Numbered from the stretch's first letter, positions 44,341 through 52,390 are shown. The stretch is 64,000 bases of DNA from Chlorogloeopsis fritschii PCC 6912 (GCF_000317285.1 NZ_AJLN01000061.1:1-64000), one strand, 5' to 3'. Notes: a model not told the origin generated them from the sequence alone. Translations and numbers: made by a program.

Positions 44341-45560
44341 ACTCCAGCTCCCCCTAAATCAGATTCTGGATAGTCTCTGTGAAGGTTGTCACGAATTCTG
44401 AGAAAGCTATCAATTATATGCTGTAACGCAGTTTCTTCATTGGTGACTTTTTTGAGAGAGTCTTCTTTTTGACGGCGTAACTTTTCACTTTCTCTTGCAG
44501 CCTCGGCTTTTGCCTTAGCCACTTCTTGACGGGTTCTTTGAACTTTTTGCTCTACTTGTTGAATTCCTTTATCTGTCAAATTTAGTAATTTATTTAAAGT
44601 GTCGTTATCAAAGTTATATTTATCAGGTAAGAGATTTCTTCCTGCATTAGCTGCAACATTTAGAACTGTATTAGAAACCAATTGATTTACTTGTTCTATA
44701 AGACTGAACTTATGCAGTACTTCAGTCTTTCTTTGCGAAATTTCACGATGTTTTTCTTGAATATGGTTGATTTCTATTTGTAAATTATCTATCAAAACAC
44801 AGGAAAGTGGAACTTCAATATAAAAAGGTTGTGGAACTTCCCCTGATAGCTTTTTCATTTCGCCATCTTTAAAAGTAGCAAAATTCATACCTAAAGAACT
44901 AACAGGAATTATTCTAACTGGACATTTTGCATCATTTCTTTGTTTAACAACATTTTTAAATTCTGGAACTTTTTTTAAAAGTTTATATCGAACATCAGAG
45001 AGGTCAAAACCTCCCTTATTGATAATTAAATCCCATTTACTAATGATAAAGTGAACAGGTATTTTTTTACATTTTTGGAGTAAATTAAGAATTGCTGGTA
45101 ATTCTTTAAGTAGCCAAATTTGAAATAATTTATCATCGTTTCCTTGTAATAAACTAAGAATTTGCTGACCGTCGAGAATAGCTAATACTGCATCAGCTTC
45201 ATCAACTTCACGTTGCAAGTCAATATTTAATTCTGGAGATTCATCTGCTGCTATCCCTGAAAACATTTTTTCTGGATAATCTTTATAAACAAATTGACAC
45301 GCCTGATGAACAGATAAATCTTTGGTTTTGACACAACAAGTAAAAGTCCAATCAGTGATTTCTTGAGTTCCTTTTGGCCAAGTATCACCTGCAATAATTT
45401 CTGTGTAGTATGTATTAAGAAGCTTTCTTTGGAGAGGATTATCTACATCGAGAAAAAAACCATATTCTCCTTGAGTTGATAATTGCTTAAATAAACTCGC
45501 GAGAAATACTGTTTTACCTGAACCACTTGAACCAAGAGTAATAATATTGTACTTTTTCAT
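44337..45560 (-). CDS. P-loop GTPase of the double-GTPase-like type
   Basis: A 407-residue protein. The N-terminal half is a GTPase domain: G1 motif GSSGSGKT at 10-17, a DYPEK segment (94-98) in the place of the DxxG switch, and the base-recognition SKWD at 174-177 instead of NKxD. The WPKGT segment near 61-65 also fits the DO-GTPase2-like family described in NTP-dependent conflict systems by the Aravind group. The C-terminal 150 residues are a long charged coiled coil (VQRTRQEVAKAKAEAARESE). It overlaps the WD40 gene by 4 bases. Such GTPases are predicted sensors or switches that activate an effector. No toxin-like effector is visible beside the pair, so the biological output is open. Confidence 0.8.
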   Translation of the reverse strand: MKKYNIITLGSSGSGKTVFLASLFKQLSTQGEYGFFLDVDNPLQRKLLNTYYTEIIAGDTWPKGTQEITDWTFTCCVKTKDLSVHQACQFVYKDYPEKMFSGIAADESPELNIDLQREVDEADAVLAILDGQQILSLLQGNDDKLFQIWLLKELPAILNLLQKCKKIPVHFIISKWDLIINKGGFDLSDVRYKLLKKVPEFKNVVKQRNDAKCPVRIIPVSSLGMNFATFKDGEMKKLSGEVPQPFYIEVPLSCVLIDNLQIEINHIQEKHREISQRKTEVLHKFSLIEQVNQLVSNTVLNVAANAGRNLLPDKYNFDNDTLNKLLNLTDKGIQQVEQKVQRTRQEVAKAKAEAARESEKLRRQKEDSLKKVTNEETALQHIIDSFLRIRDNLHRDYPESDLGGAGV

Positions 45561-46042
45561 AATTATCTAAACTTAAGTAAATGCCAAAGTATTTAATTAT
45601 TAAATTAATAGATTTTAAACAACATCTTAAAAATATTTTTGATTTCATTTACATTCAATTTAAACTTCCAAAAAACATATGTCATCTGGAAAATTACTGA
45701 CAAATTCAGATTTTCGTCAAAATATTTTCAGAAAAAATACAGAGATTAGCTAAATAATAAATAACCTAAACTTGAAGTGTTTATTTAAATAAAAAACTTT
45801 AACTTTTCCTAACCGTTATAATGATTCTATTTAAGTTTGTATAAAAAATTGGCAACATCCAAAATTTGCTGTGCTATTGAGCAAAAAACTACTATTACCT
45901 CTGGATACACAGAGGTAATAGCAAATCTTAGAAATTATTTTCTCTTTTTATAGTAATGATGTTTAAAGATTTGAATTGTGGAGCGATCGCATACGATATT
46001 ATAGAAAATGTGAAATCTTAACCTAGTCTTCATCTCAAAGCA
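45561..46042. other. Intergenic region, no gene seen
   Basis: This 482-base AT-rich stretch carries the promoter of the GTPase/WD40 pair on one side and that of the GAF gene on the other. A short inverted pair ATTACCTCTG (45895-45904) and CAGAGGTAAT (45912-45921) can form a hairpin. I see no open frame with coding character and no known RNA. Confidence 0.45.
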
Positions 46043-46582
46043 GTGCCAACTTATTCCAACTCGGAATTTAACAATAGTTTCACCCAGTCTTACGAGCAGG
46101 GATTGCAAAGAGTACTCGATCGCCTAATCGTTACAATGGAGCGCGATCAGTTGGTGAGACAAACCACAAACCACCTGAGAGAGTGCCTCCAGGTTAATCG
46201 CGTGGTTTTGTATTACTTTTACTATCAGTGGCAAGGGCAAGTAACCTTTGAATCCTTGAGTTCTGATGAATTTTCTATTCTTGGTTCCACGGGGCCAGAT
46301 AATTGTTTTAACGATGAGTATGCTGCTTTATATTTGGCAGGAAGAGTAAGAGCGATTCCCGATATCGAGTCAGAAGCGATCGCTAGTTGTCACCGAGATT
46401 TTCTTCGTAACTTGCAGGTTCGTGCTAACCTAGTTGTACCAGTTTTAACTCCTAAGGGTTTATGGGGGTTGCTAGTAGCCCATCATTGTCAAGCACCTCG
46501 CTCGTGGACATCATCAGATATTGAATTGATCCAAAAAGAAGCACAAACTCTGGCAACAACACCTTGTATTCAAGAGAGTTAG
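46043..46582 (+). CDS. Stand-alone GAF protein with DXCF cyanobacteriochrome signature
   Basis: A 179-residue protein that is almost only one GAF domain. It has both cysteines of DXCF-type cyanobacteriochromes: Cys88 in PDNCFND and Cys116 followed by His117 in ASCHRDF, 28 residues apart, the same spacing as Cys494 and Cys522 in TePixJ. LQVRANLVVPVL and LWGLLVAHHCQAPRSW are the typical blocks of the bilin-binding GAF group. It should therefore bind a phycobilin (phycocyanobilin, perhaps isomerised to phycoviolobilin) and switch between two colours. No kinase, GGDEF or other output domain follows, so it would have to act through a partner protein. The start is the GTG at 46043. Some GAF proteins keep parts of these motifs without binding pigment. 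Confidence 0.82.
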   Translation: MPTYSNSEFNNSFTQSYEQGLQRVLDRLIVTMERDQLVRQTTNHLRECLQVNRVVLYYFYYQWQGQVTFESLSSDEFSILGSTGPDNCFNDEYAALYLAGRVRAIPDIESEAIASCHRDFLRNLQVRANLVVPVLTPKGLWGLLVAHHCQAPRSWTSSDIELIQKEAQTLATTPCIQES

Positions 46583-46622
46583 TAGATAGTGGTTAACAAG
46601 TAAAAATTAACTATTAACTACT

Positions 46623-46690
46623 GTACGGGCGGGTTTAGAAGATAAGTTATCGGTAGTAACAGAAAGTTAATCAACAAAACCCGCCCCTAT
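46623..46690. repeat. 68-bp palindromic interspersed element, copy B
   Basis: It starts GTACGGGCGGGTTTAGAAGAT and ends AAAACCCGCCCCTAT, and differs from copy A (4664-4731) at only a minority of positions, mostly in the middle. Its flanks AGTTAGTAGATAGTGGTTAAC and TAACTACTAACC are like those of copy A, so the repeat unit is likely longer than the palindrome itself. It separates the GAF and RNase D-like genes. Confidence 0.75.
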
Positions 46691-46712
46691 TAACTACTAA
46701 CCACCTGCTCTC

Positions 46713-47633
46713 ATGCCCTACTTAACATCAGCCAGCGCTATCCGTTCTCTAATTTTTGAATATACTAAAAGCTCAACTTTGTGGATAGATACAGAAGTAG
46801 CTGATTATAAAAGTCGCAATCCCAGAGTGTCACTGATTCAAGTATTAGACGATCCCAAAGATATGAGTGGCGATCGCATTCATATTTTAGATGTACTTGA
46901 ACAACCTGATATTGTGATTGATTTTATTAACCAAATTATGGTGAATCCTGAGATTGAAAAGGTATTTCACAATGCTAGCTACGATTTAAAATTTTTGGGT
47001 AATAAAAAAGCAACTAATGTTACTTGTACTTTAGAAATGGCAAAAAAAATACCATACTATATATTGCCATTACCAGACTACCAGCTTAAAACTCTCGCCT
47101 CAAAACTATGTAATTTTCAGCAGATAGAGAAACAAGAACAAAGTAGCGATTGGGGAAAACGCCCTCTTAGTGAAGAACAAATAGAATATGCTTACCTAGA
47201 CTGCATTTATCTAGCTCAGGTGCATATGCGTTTGCTAGAACTTACTCAACAAAGCAACCCCAATCCTGAAAAAGAAGACTTGAGCGCACTTGCAGCAAGA
47301 TACCAAGAAATTGAGCAGCAATGGAAACTGTTGAATTCAGAGTTTGAGCATTTGCAACAGAGAATTAAACAGGCGATGCAAGCTCAAAATGTATCGGAAA
47401 CTTCCGACTTCAAACTTACTAGTTACGAGCGCACAACAGTCAAAGTATCATTTGTGGAGCTAGCCAGGCTAGTACAAACAGAAGGTATTGTATTAGATTT
47501 TCCCATCACACTGACTCAAAAATTGCAAAAAGACTTAGGACAAAACCTGGAAGAATTGTCAGCAGATGTAGAGAAAATTACTGCTTGGCGATTAACTCCG
47601 AAAACTTATGAAAGTGACATTGAAGATAAGTAA
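46713..47633 (+). CDS. RNase D-like 3'-5' exonuclease (DEDDy)
   Basis: A 306-residue protein with a DEDDy exonuclease domain in its first 185 residues. The catalytic residues are in LWIDTEVADY (Asp and Glu of ExoI), FHNASYDLKFL (Asp of ExoII) and YAYLDCIYL (Tyr and Asp of ExoIII). The C-terminal 120 residues are mostly helical and charged, and lack a clear HRDC domain. Such proteins trim RNA 3' ends, for instance tRNA precursors, in a Mg-dependent way. It begins with ATG at 46713 without a visible operon partner. The substrate is not known. Confidence 0.88.
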   Translation: MPYLTSASAIRSLIFEYTKSSTLWIDTEVADYKSRNPRVSLIQVLDDPKDMSGDRIHILDVLEQPDIVIDFINQIMVNPEIEKVFHNASYDLKFLGNKKATNVTCTLEMAKKIPYYILPLPDYQLKTLASKLCNFQQIEKQEQSSDWGKRPLSEEQIEYAYLDCIYLAQVHMRLLELTQQSNPNPEKEDLSALAARYQEIEQQWKLLNSEFEHLQQRIKQAMQAQNVSETSDFKLTSYERTTVKVSFVELARLVQTEGIVLDFPITLTQKLQKDLGQNLEELSADVEKITAWRLTPKTYESDIEDK

Positions 47634-47753
47634 ATTTTGTCCCAAATTAAAAATATTTTAGATATTTTAAATGCAGTCTTTAAATAAAAGATGACAAAAT
47701 GTTGGAACAATTATTCCAATATAACAGGACAAAATATTTGTTGTTTGTAATTT

Positions 47754-48593
47754 ATGAAACTGCGTTTATGGGAGCAAAAATTTACAAGGATGGTAGTCAG
47801 TATAACTGCACTGGCTGCTTTGATTGCTATGGCGACGGTTTCCTGTACTAAGAAAAACGATGTATTAGTAACAGAAATTGGAGTTAGTCCTCCCAGGCGT
47901 CCAGTATCAAAACCATCAAAAGCAGCAGACTTTTACATCCAAGGTCAGTATAAGCATATCCAAGGAGATTCTCAAGGTGCGATCGCTGCTTTTACCAGAT
48001 CGATTAACCTTAATCCAGATTATGCCCCAGCCTATAATAGTCGCGGGCTTGTGCACTTCGATATTGGAGACAAAGAGCAAGCAATATCAGACTACAGCCA
48101 AGCGATTCGCCTCAATCCCAATAATGCCGAGTTCTACAATAATCGTGGCAACGCCCGTGCTGCACTAGGAGATGTCAACGGAGCAATTGAAGATTACAAT
48201 CAAGCCATTCGTCTTGCTAGCTCCTATGCCGAAGCTTACAACAATCGGGGCAATGCCCGCGCTGCGACAGGAGATAGAAACGGGGCAATTTCCGATTACG
48301 ATCAAGCGATTCGCCTCAATCCCCAGTATGCTGCTGCTTACAATAATCGAGGCAATGCCCGCGCTGCCGCCGGAAACCAACAAGGGGCAATTGCTGATTA
48401 CGACCAAGCCATTCGCCTTGCTCCTAAATTTGCTGCCGCTTATAATAATCGAGGCAATGCCCGCGCTACCTTGGGAGATAAACAAGGAGCCATTGCTGAC
48501 TTACAACGAGCCGCAAATATCTTTCAACAGCAAAATAACGAGCAGTTGTATAAACAAGTCATGAACAATATCAGAGACTTTCAGCAGCAATAG
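47754..48593 (+). CDS. Exported TPR-repeat protein, probable lipoprotein
   Basis: A 279-residue protein. The N-terminal hydrophobic segment SITALAALIAMATVSC ends at a Cys that may be a lipid-attachment site, though the box TVSC is not fully canonical. It is followed by about six tetratricopeptide repeats, five of them nearly identical with the pattern YNNRGNARAALGDxxGAIxDYxQAIRL, coded by near-perfect 102-bp DNA repeats (about 48020-48510). Such TPR arrays bind other proteins. In cyanobacteria similar proteins assist membrane-complex assembly, but the partner here is not known. The repeat identity implies recent internal duplication. Confidence 0.87.
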   Translation: MKLRLWEQKFTRMVVSITALAALIAMATVSCTKKNDVLVTEIGVSPPRRPVSKPSKAADFYIQGQYKHIQGDSQGAIAAFTRSINLNPDYAPAYNSRGLVHFDIGDKEQAISDYSQAIRLNPNNAEFYNNRGNARAALGDVNGAIEDYNQAIRLASSYAEAYNNRGNARAATGDRNGAISDYDQAIRLNPQYAAAYNNRGNARAAAGNQQGAIADYDQAIRLAPKFAAAYNNRGNARATLGDKQGAIADLQRAANIFQQQNNEQLYKQVMNNIRDFQQQ

Positions 48594-48666
48594 GAGTTAT
48601 GTGCGATCGCCCCATGTACATACTTGAAGCGATCGCTCTAGTTATCCTCAGTAAAATCATCAATTT

Positions 48667-49596
48667 TCAAGGGCTTTGTCTTTGTTGTTGAGGGGGAATT
48701 TGTCCTTGTGGTTGGATTGGTGTTTGTTGTTGGGGATTCAGTAAAGTTTGTGGGAGCTTCAGTAATGGATCGGTGACTAAATTCAAGACAGAGCCAAAGT
48801 TAGATAATAAAGGACTTGATTCCCCAGAGGATAACTGCCTAGCTGTATGCTGAAAACCTGTACCAATCGCATCCAAAGCCAAGGCAGCAACTAAACGCAC
48901 AGATTGATTTGGATCTTGCAAACTACCCAATAAGTTAGGAACCGCAGATGTGGCTGCTTCTCCGATACAGGCGAGAGCAGAAGCCGCAAAGAAGCGAACT
49001 ATTTCGTCTTGATTGCTCAATCCTTTGATAAGTCCAGGTACGATAGACACTGGATTTGTTACTACACAATTACCTGCTACTTTTGTCCTTGGTTTAGATT
49101 GTAGTTGGGCTTGCGGTTGAACTTGCGGTTGAGCTTGTGATTGAACTTGTGGTTGAACTTGTGGTTGAGCTTGTGGCTGAACTTGTGGTTTATCACCCTG
49201 CAACGCTTTAATTATTCCGGGCATAGCAGAAATAGCTTGTGTGCGCACATCGGAATTACCGCCTTGTAATCCTTGAATTAACACAGGTATTGCAGAACTA
49301 GCATCAAAGCCCGCCTGCGGTTGTTTGCCTTGCAACACCTGAAGTAAAACTGGTATCGCAGGAGAAACTTTATCAGGAGAAACGCTAATAGAAGGCTGAG
49401 AATTATTGCCCTGTAGAGGTACAGATATTCTAACGTCAGGAGAGTTTGTCAGTGGTACTTCCGATGCCTGCTGTGCCCAGCTAGTGCTAGTTACAACCAA
49501 GGGCGATGAGAGGCATAGCAAACCTACTGCCATCTGGGAAGCAATTATATTCAAACGAGATTTAGTTGGGAATTTTCGGTTCGTAAATTGAATCAT
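48667..49596 (-). CDS. Exported HEAT-repeat protein with Gln/Pro-rich linkers
   Basis: A 309-residue protein with a signal peptide (QMAVGLLCLSSPLVVTSTSWAQ), so it works in the periplasm. It contains HEAT-type helical repeats (AIPVLLQVLQGKQPQ, AIPVLIQGLQGGNSD, IVPGLIKGLSNQDEIVRFFAASALACIGEAA, AVPNLLGSLQDPNQSVRLVAALALDAIG). A simple PQVQPQAQ repeat interrupts the array, and the C-terminal tail is again Gln/Pro-rich. HEAT repeats bind proteins; no partner is known. The ATG at 49596 is preferred to the in-frame one at 49665, because only from there does the signal peptide have the usual length. It converges with the TPR gene. Confidence 0.8.
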   Translation of the reverse strand: MIQFTNRKFPTKSRLNIIASQMAVGLLCLSSPLVVTSTSWAQQASEVPLTNSPDVRISVPLQGNNSQPSISVSPDKVSPAIPVLLQVLQGKQPQAGFDASSAIPVLIQGLQGGNSDVRTQAISAMPGIIKALQGDKPQVQPQAQPQVQPQVQSQAQPQVQPQAQLQSKPRTKVAGNCVVTNPVSIVPGLIKGLSNQDEIVRFFAASALACIGEAATSAVPNLLGSLQDPNQSVRLVAALALDAIGTGFQHTARQLSSGESSPLLSNFGSVLNLVTDPLLKLPQTLLNPQQQTPIQPQGQIPPQQQRQSP

Positions 49597-49770
49597 AAAT
49601 ATATGGGTGAATAATTTCATCTTGAAGATGAATACACAACTCACCGTTTTAATTACGAACGTCACCTGAACAAAATTTTCTCATTTTTCTCATTACCATG
49701 CTCTACATGGTGATGAAAATTATGAGGCGGAGCCTCAATCAATGCTTTCTTGGGCTGCCAGCAATTTTTA

Positions 49771-49836
49771 TAGGGTGGGCACTACCTAACTTTCCTCAAA
49801 CCCTTATTGTTACATTGTGGACAGTGCCCACCTTAC
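49771..49836. mobile_element. 66-bp MITE-like element (TAGGGTGGGCACT family)
   Basis: TAGGGTGGGCACTACC at the left and GGACAGTGCCCACCTTAC at the right are inverted copies, the latter reading GTAAGGTGGGCACTGTCC on the other strand. It is of the same family as 37879-37948. It lies in the long gene-free tract 49666-50417, between the HEAT gene and the 21-bp array. Confidence 0.65.
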
Positions 49837-49889
49837 GGTTATTAATAATGGTGACAACTGAACCGTATTGCCATATAAAAACAACCTCC

Positions 49890-50099
49890 TGCATTGTTAA
49901 TGTATCGGCTCGCATTGTTAATGCATCGACTTACATTGTTAATGCATCGACTTACATTGTTAATGTATCAGCTTACATTGTTAACGCATCGGCTTGCATC
50001 GTTAATGCATCGGCTTGCATTGTTAATGTATCGGCTTACATTGTTAACGCATCGGCTTGCATCGTTAATGCATCGGCTTGCATCGTTAATGCATCGGCT
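49890..50099. repeat. Tandem array of ten 21-bp repeats
   Basis: Ten units of 21 bases run without spacers from 49890 to 50099, consensus TGCATTGTTAATGCATCGGCT. They are the reverse complement of the repeat at 36503-36649. All three forward frames are open through the array. It begins 54 bases after a MITE-like element and ends 60 bases before the remnant of a siderophore-binding gene. Confidence 0.85.
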
Positions 50100-50158
50100 T
50101 ACAAAAATAAGGCGGCTCTTTTGCAATTATCACACACCTCAAAATATATCCTTTTCAC

Positions 50159-50304
50159 CTAAACCACCAGCCGTAGAATGTCGCATCATTAAACACACAA
50201 TCGGAGAAACTTGTGTTCCCATTAACCCCCAGCGTGTTGTCACTTTTACTTGGAACTGATGCAGTAATTGATGACCTTTTTAAATACCTCGTCAACAGCC
50301 CTTA
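50159..50304 (+). pseudogene. Remnant of a FecB-like iron-siderophore binding protein gene
   Basis: The first part encodes KPPAVECRIIKHTIGETCVP and INPQRVVTF, closely matching residues QPVEDCRIVQHVMGNTCIPR and NPQRVVTL of the intact binding protein at 55229-56224. A stop follows at once. Then AVIDDLFKYLVNSP ends at a TAA (50302-50304), matching the very C-terminus AILDDLEKYLVNSP of that same protein. About 250 residues between the two ends are missing, as is the signal peptide. So this is a deletion remnant of a second binding-protein gene lying just upstream of the AraC-type regulator of the uptake locus. Confidence 0.78.
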
Positions 50305-50357
50305 ATCGCGCAGATACATTTACCTGTTGAAAGTCAAGGGAAAATCCTGTATGCTTA

Positions 50358-50385
50358 TTGCAAACAATTATTATTTGTCTTGCAA
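50358..50385 (+). promoter_or_regulatory. Inverted repeat upstream of the AraC/PchR-type regulator
   Basis: TTGCAAACAA at 50358-50367 and TTTGTCTTGCAA at 50374-50385 form an imperfect palindrome about 35 bases before the regulator ATG. It could be an autoregulatory or Fur-type operator, but it does not match the Fur consensus well, so the binding protein is unknown. Confidence 0.35.
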
Positions 50386-50417
50386 AACTTTTGTTACTTC
50401 TGTTTTGCTAATTTTCC

Positions 50418-51407
50418 ATGTCAAACACCATTTTACAGCCAGATAATACAAATCCATTTCCCCCAGTGGCAGAAAGTTCAATTCTCAATGCAGGTAATTA
50501 TTTTTCCGAAAACCTCATAGACTATCCCCATGAATTAGCTCATGGTTACATTAAAGATATTAAGCTACATCAGGGATTTCTTCTCACAATTAGAGATTAT
50601 CAAAATCATGAAACTCATATAACCGAAATTTCCGAGGCACAAGAACATCCTTTGCAGTTTTATTTTAGACTAAGAGGTTACGGGATCAGCAACATTGAAT
50701 ATGCCTCGGTAAAAGCTGGACAAACAGCTTTGTGCGGTTGTGGATTTTCTCCCAGGATGTTATTTAACATCCCACAACCCAATCAAGAAATTGATATTCA
50801 TATTCAACCAGAATTATTTAAAACATTATTTGGTATTCAAGATGATGCAATTCTTGCACCACTAAAACATCTATTTCACCAACCAGATGAAGAATATTAT
50901 ACTCATGTGGGGACAATTACTACTCAAATGCAGGTGAGTTTGCAGCAAATTTGGCAATGTCCCTTTCAAGGTTTGGTTAAACAGATTTATTTAGAATCTA
51001 AAGTGCTGGAACTAATAGCTTTACGATTGCAACAGGACATAACGGGAGAAGCTATCCAAAGTCACCCAGACAAACCAAAGCGGACTGTAATTGAGAGAAT
51101 TTATCAAGCCAAGGAGCTTTTAGAAAGCCGGATGGAAAATCCTCCATCTATGATGGAATTAGCAGAAAATGTTGGACTCAGCCCCTATCAGTTAAAACAG
51201 GGTTTCCAGAAAGTTTTTGGGAAAAGTGCTTTTCAATATTTACATCAATACCGCATGGAACAAGCACGTCTTTTGCTGTATGAAGGTAATATGCGCGTAG
51301 CTGATGTGGCAAATTGTGTAGGATATTCCCACTTAGGGCAATTTTCGGCAGCATTTAAACGGATGTTTGGAATTAGTCCCCGTGATTGTCTCAAGGGTAA
51401 GGTGTGA
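50418..51407 (+). CDS. AraC-family transcriptional regulator (PchR-like)
   Basis: A 329-residue regulator. The C-terminal 100 residues contain the two helix-turn-helix motifs of the AraC family: ELAENVGLSPYQLKQGFQKV and VADVANCVGYSHLGQFSAAF, ending FKRMFGISPRDCLK. The N-terminal 220 residues are a ligand-sensing domain of the kind found in PchR-type regulators, which respond to iron-loaded siderophores. It precedes a TonB receptor (52635) and a siderophore-binding protein (55229), so it most likely activates them when siderophore is present. In cyanobacteria such regulator-receptor pairs are common. The nuclease gene at 51413-52390 now separates it from the receptor. Confidence 0.9.
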   Translation: MSNTILQPDNTNPFPPVAESSILNAGNYFSENLIDYPHELAHGYIKDIKLHQGFLLTIRDYQNHETHITEISEAQEHPLQFYFRLRGYGISNIEYASVKAGQTALCGCGFSPRMLFNIPQPNQEIDIHIQPELFKTLFGIQDDAILAPLKHLFHQPDEEYYTHVGTITTQMQVSLQQIWQCPFQGLVKQIYLESKVLELIALRLQQDITGEAIQSHPDKPKRTVIERIYQAKELLESRMENPPSMMELAENVGLSPYQLKQGFQKVFGKSAFQYLHQYRMEQARLLLYEGNMRVADVANCVGYSHLGQFSAAFKRMFGISPRDCLKGKV

Positions 51408-51412
51408 GCAAT

Positions 51413-52390
51413 CTAGATTTTGTGATTTGTTTGTAGCCAGTTGAGTAAGTCAGCGATCGCCTTAAAATCTAATAAAGCCTCTCCCAGTGCTTCCAACTGT
51501 TCTAGCGAAAGACTGTGAATCTGTTGTTGAACTTCTTGGGGTAAATCTCCCACCCGTTTTTGCAGTAACCGTAGGACAAGTGCTTGCTCACCTTCGAGTT
51601 TGCCTTCGAGTTTGCCCTCTTCCTTACCCCGCTCGTAGCCAATGCGCTCACCTGTTGTTATGTAACTCATACGAAGCTCCTGCTCAAATTGTTTAAACTC
51701 TTGCCAAAATTCTGCTTCTAATCCTTTTGGTAAAATCATAACCCAATCAATAAATCGATAGAGGTTACGAATCTCCCTTTCTTGCAATCCTTGTTCATAC
51801 AATCGTCGAATTAAGCTAAACTTCCAAACCTTACGTTCTAAGAGCTGTTTGGTGGTTTGCTGCGTCTTGAGATGCGCCATTACCACTGTCGCAAACGGAT
51901 TATCACTATCTTGTAATTCACTCCATCGATTTTGATAATCCAGCAGTTTGACTGTTCCAAATCGAAAGTGCAGTCTACAATCAGGGTAATTGTAACTGTA
52001 TTGATTTGGTCGCCATTTCAAGTCTGCATCGCACAAAATTGCTAGGCTAATGGCTGGTTTGGCAAATTTGTCAAAAATTCGCAGGTTGTAGGAAAACATC
52101 CTTTGTGCAAAATTATCTTCTGGTGTGGCTTGGATTTCGACATGAATTAACAGCCAAATCTCCTCTCCTTGAAGTTGCCAAACTTTGACTAACTTATCTG
52201 CATATCTTCTACCGAGTTCGGCTTCGCGGGCAATTTGTTGAAATTCCTTATCGAGAAATTCGTAGGGACGTTCCCAATCAATTAGTGCAGCTGTTTGGGG
52301 AAAGAAAAAATGCATGGCTTGGGGAAAGTAGGCTTCTAGGATTTCTTTCCACGGCGAATCATTATCGACTCTTTGGAGTTCCTCGGTCAT
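51413..52390 (-). CDS. Rpn-like PD-(D/E)xK nuclease / putative transposase with DUF4351 tail
   Basis: A 325-residue protein of the Rpn/DUF4351 type. The nuclease-like core holds LLIHVEIQATPEDNFAQRMF (Glu-x-Gln in the ExK position) after the strand containing ADKLVKVW. The C-terminal part has the GKEEGKLEGKLEG repeats followed by the DUF4351 helix VLRLLQKRVGDLP. Rpn proteins of E. coli promote RecA-independent recombination; those of cyanobacteria are numerous and mostly untested. The gene is in the opposite orientation between the regulator (5 bases away) and the TonB receptor, which suggests insertion into the siderophore locus. Confidence 0.85.
   Translation of the reverse strand: MTEELQRVDNDSPWKEILEAYFPQAMHFFFPQTAALIDWERPYEFLDKEFQQIAREAELGRRYADKLVKVWQLQGEEIWLLIHVEIQATPEDNFAQRMFSYNLRIFDKFAKPAISLAILCDADLKWRPNQYSYNYPDCRLHFRFGTVKLLDYQNRWSELQDSDNPFATVVMAHLKTQQTTKQLLERKVWKFSLIRRLYEQGLQEREIRNLYRFIDWVMILPKGLEAEFWQEFKQFEQELRMSYITTGERIGYERGKEEGKLEGKLEGEQALVLRLLQKRVGDLPQEVQQQIHSLSLEQLEALGEALLDFKAIADLLNWLQTNHKI

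Noticed and set aside
48165-48485. Repeat-rich minus-strand frame opposite the TPR gene
   Set aside because: Its repeats are only the reverse reading of the TPR DNA repeats.
49698-50162. Protein gene of 154 residues with IVNAS repeats
   Set aside because: The frame is mainly the open 21-bp array plus a MITE-like element and intergenic DNA, without ribosome site or conserved start; it is treated as a repeat.
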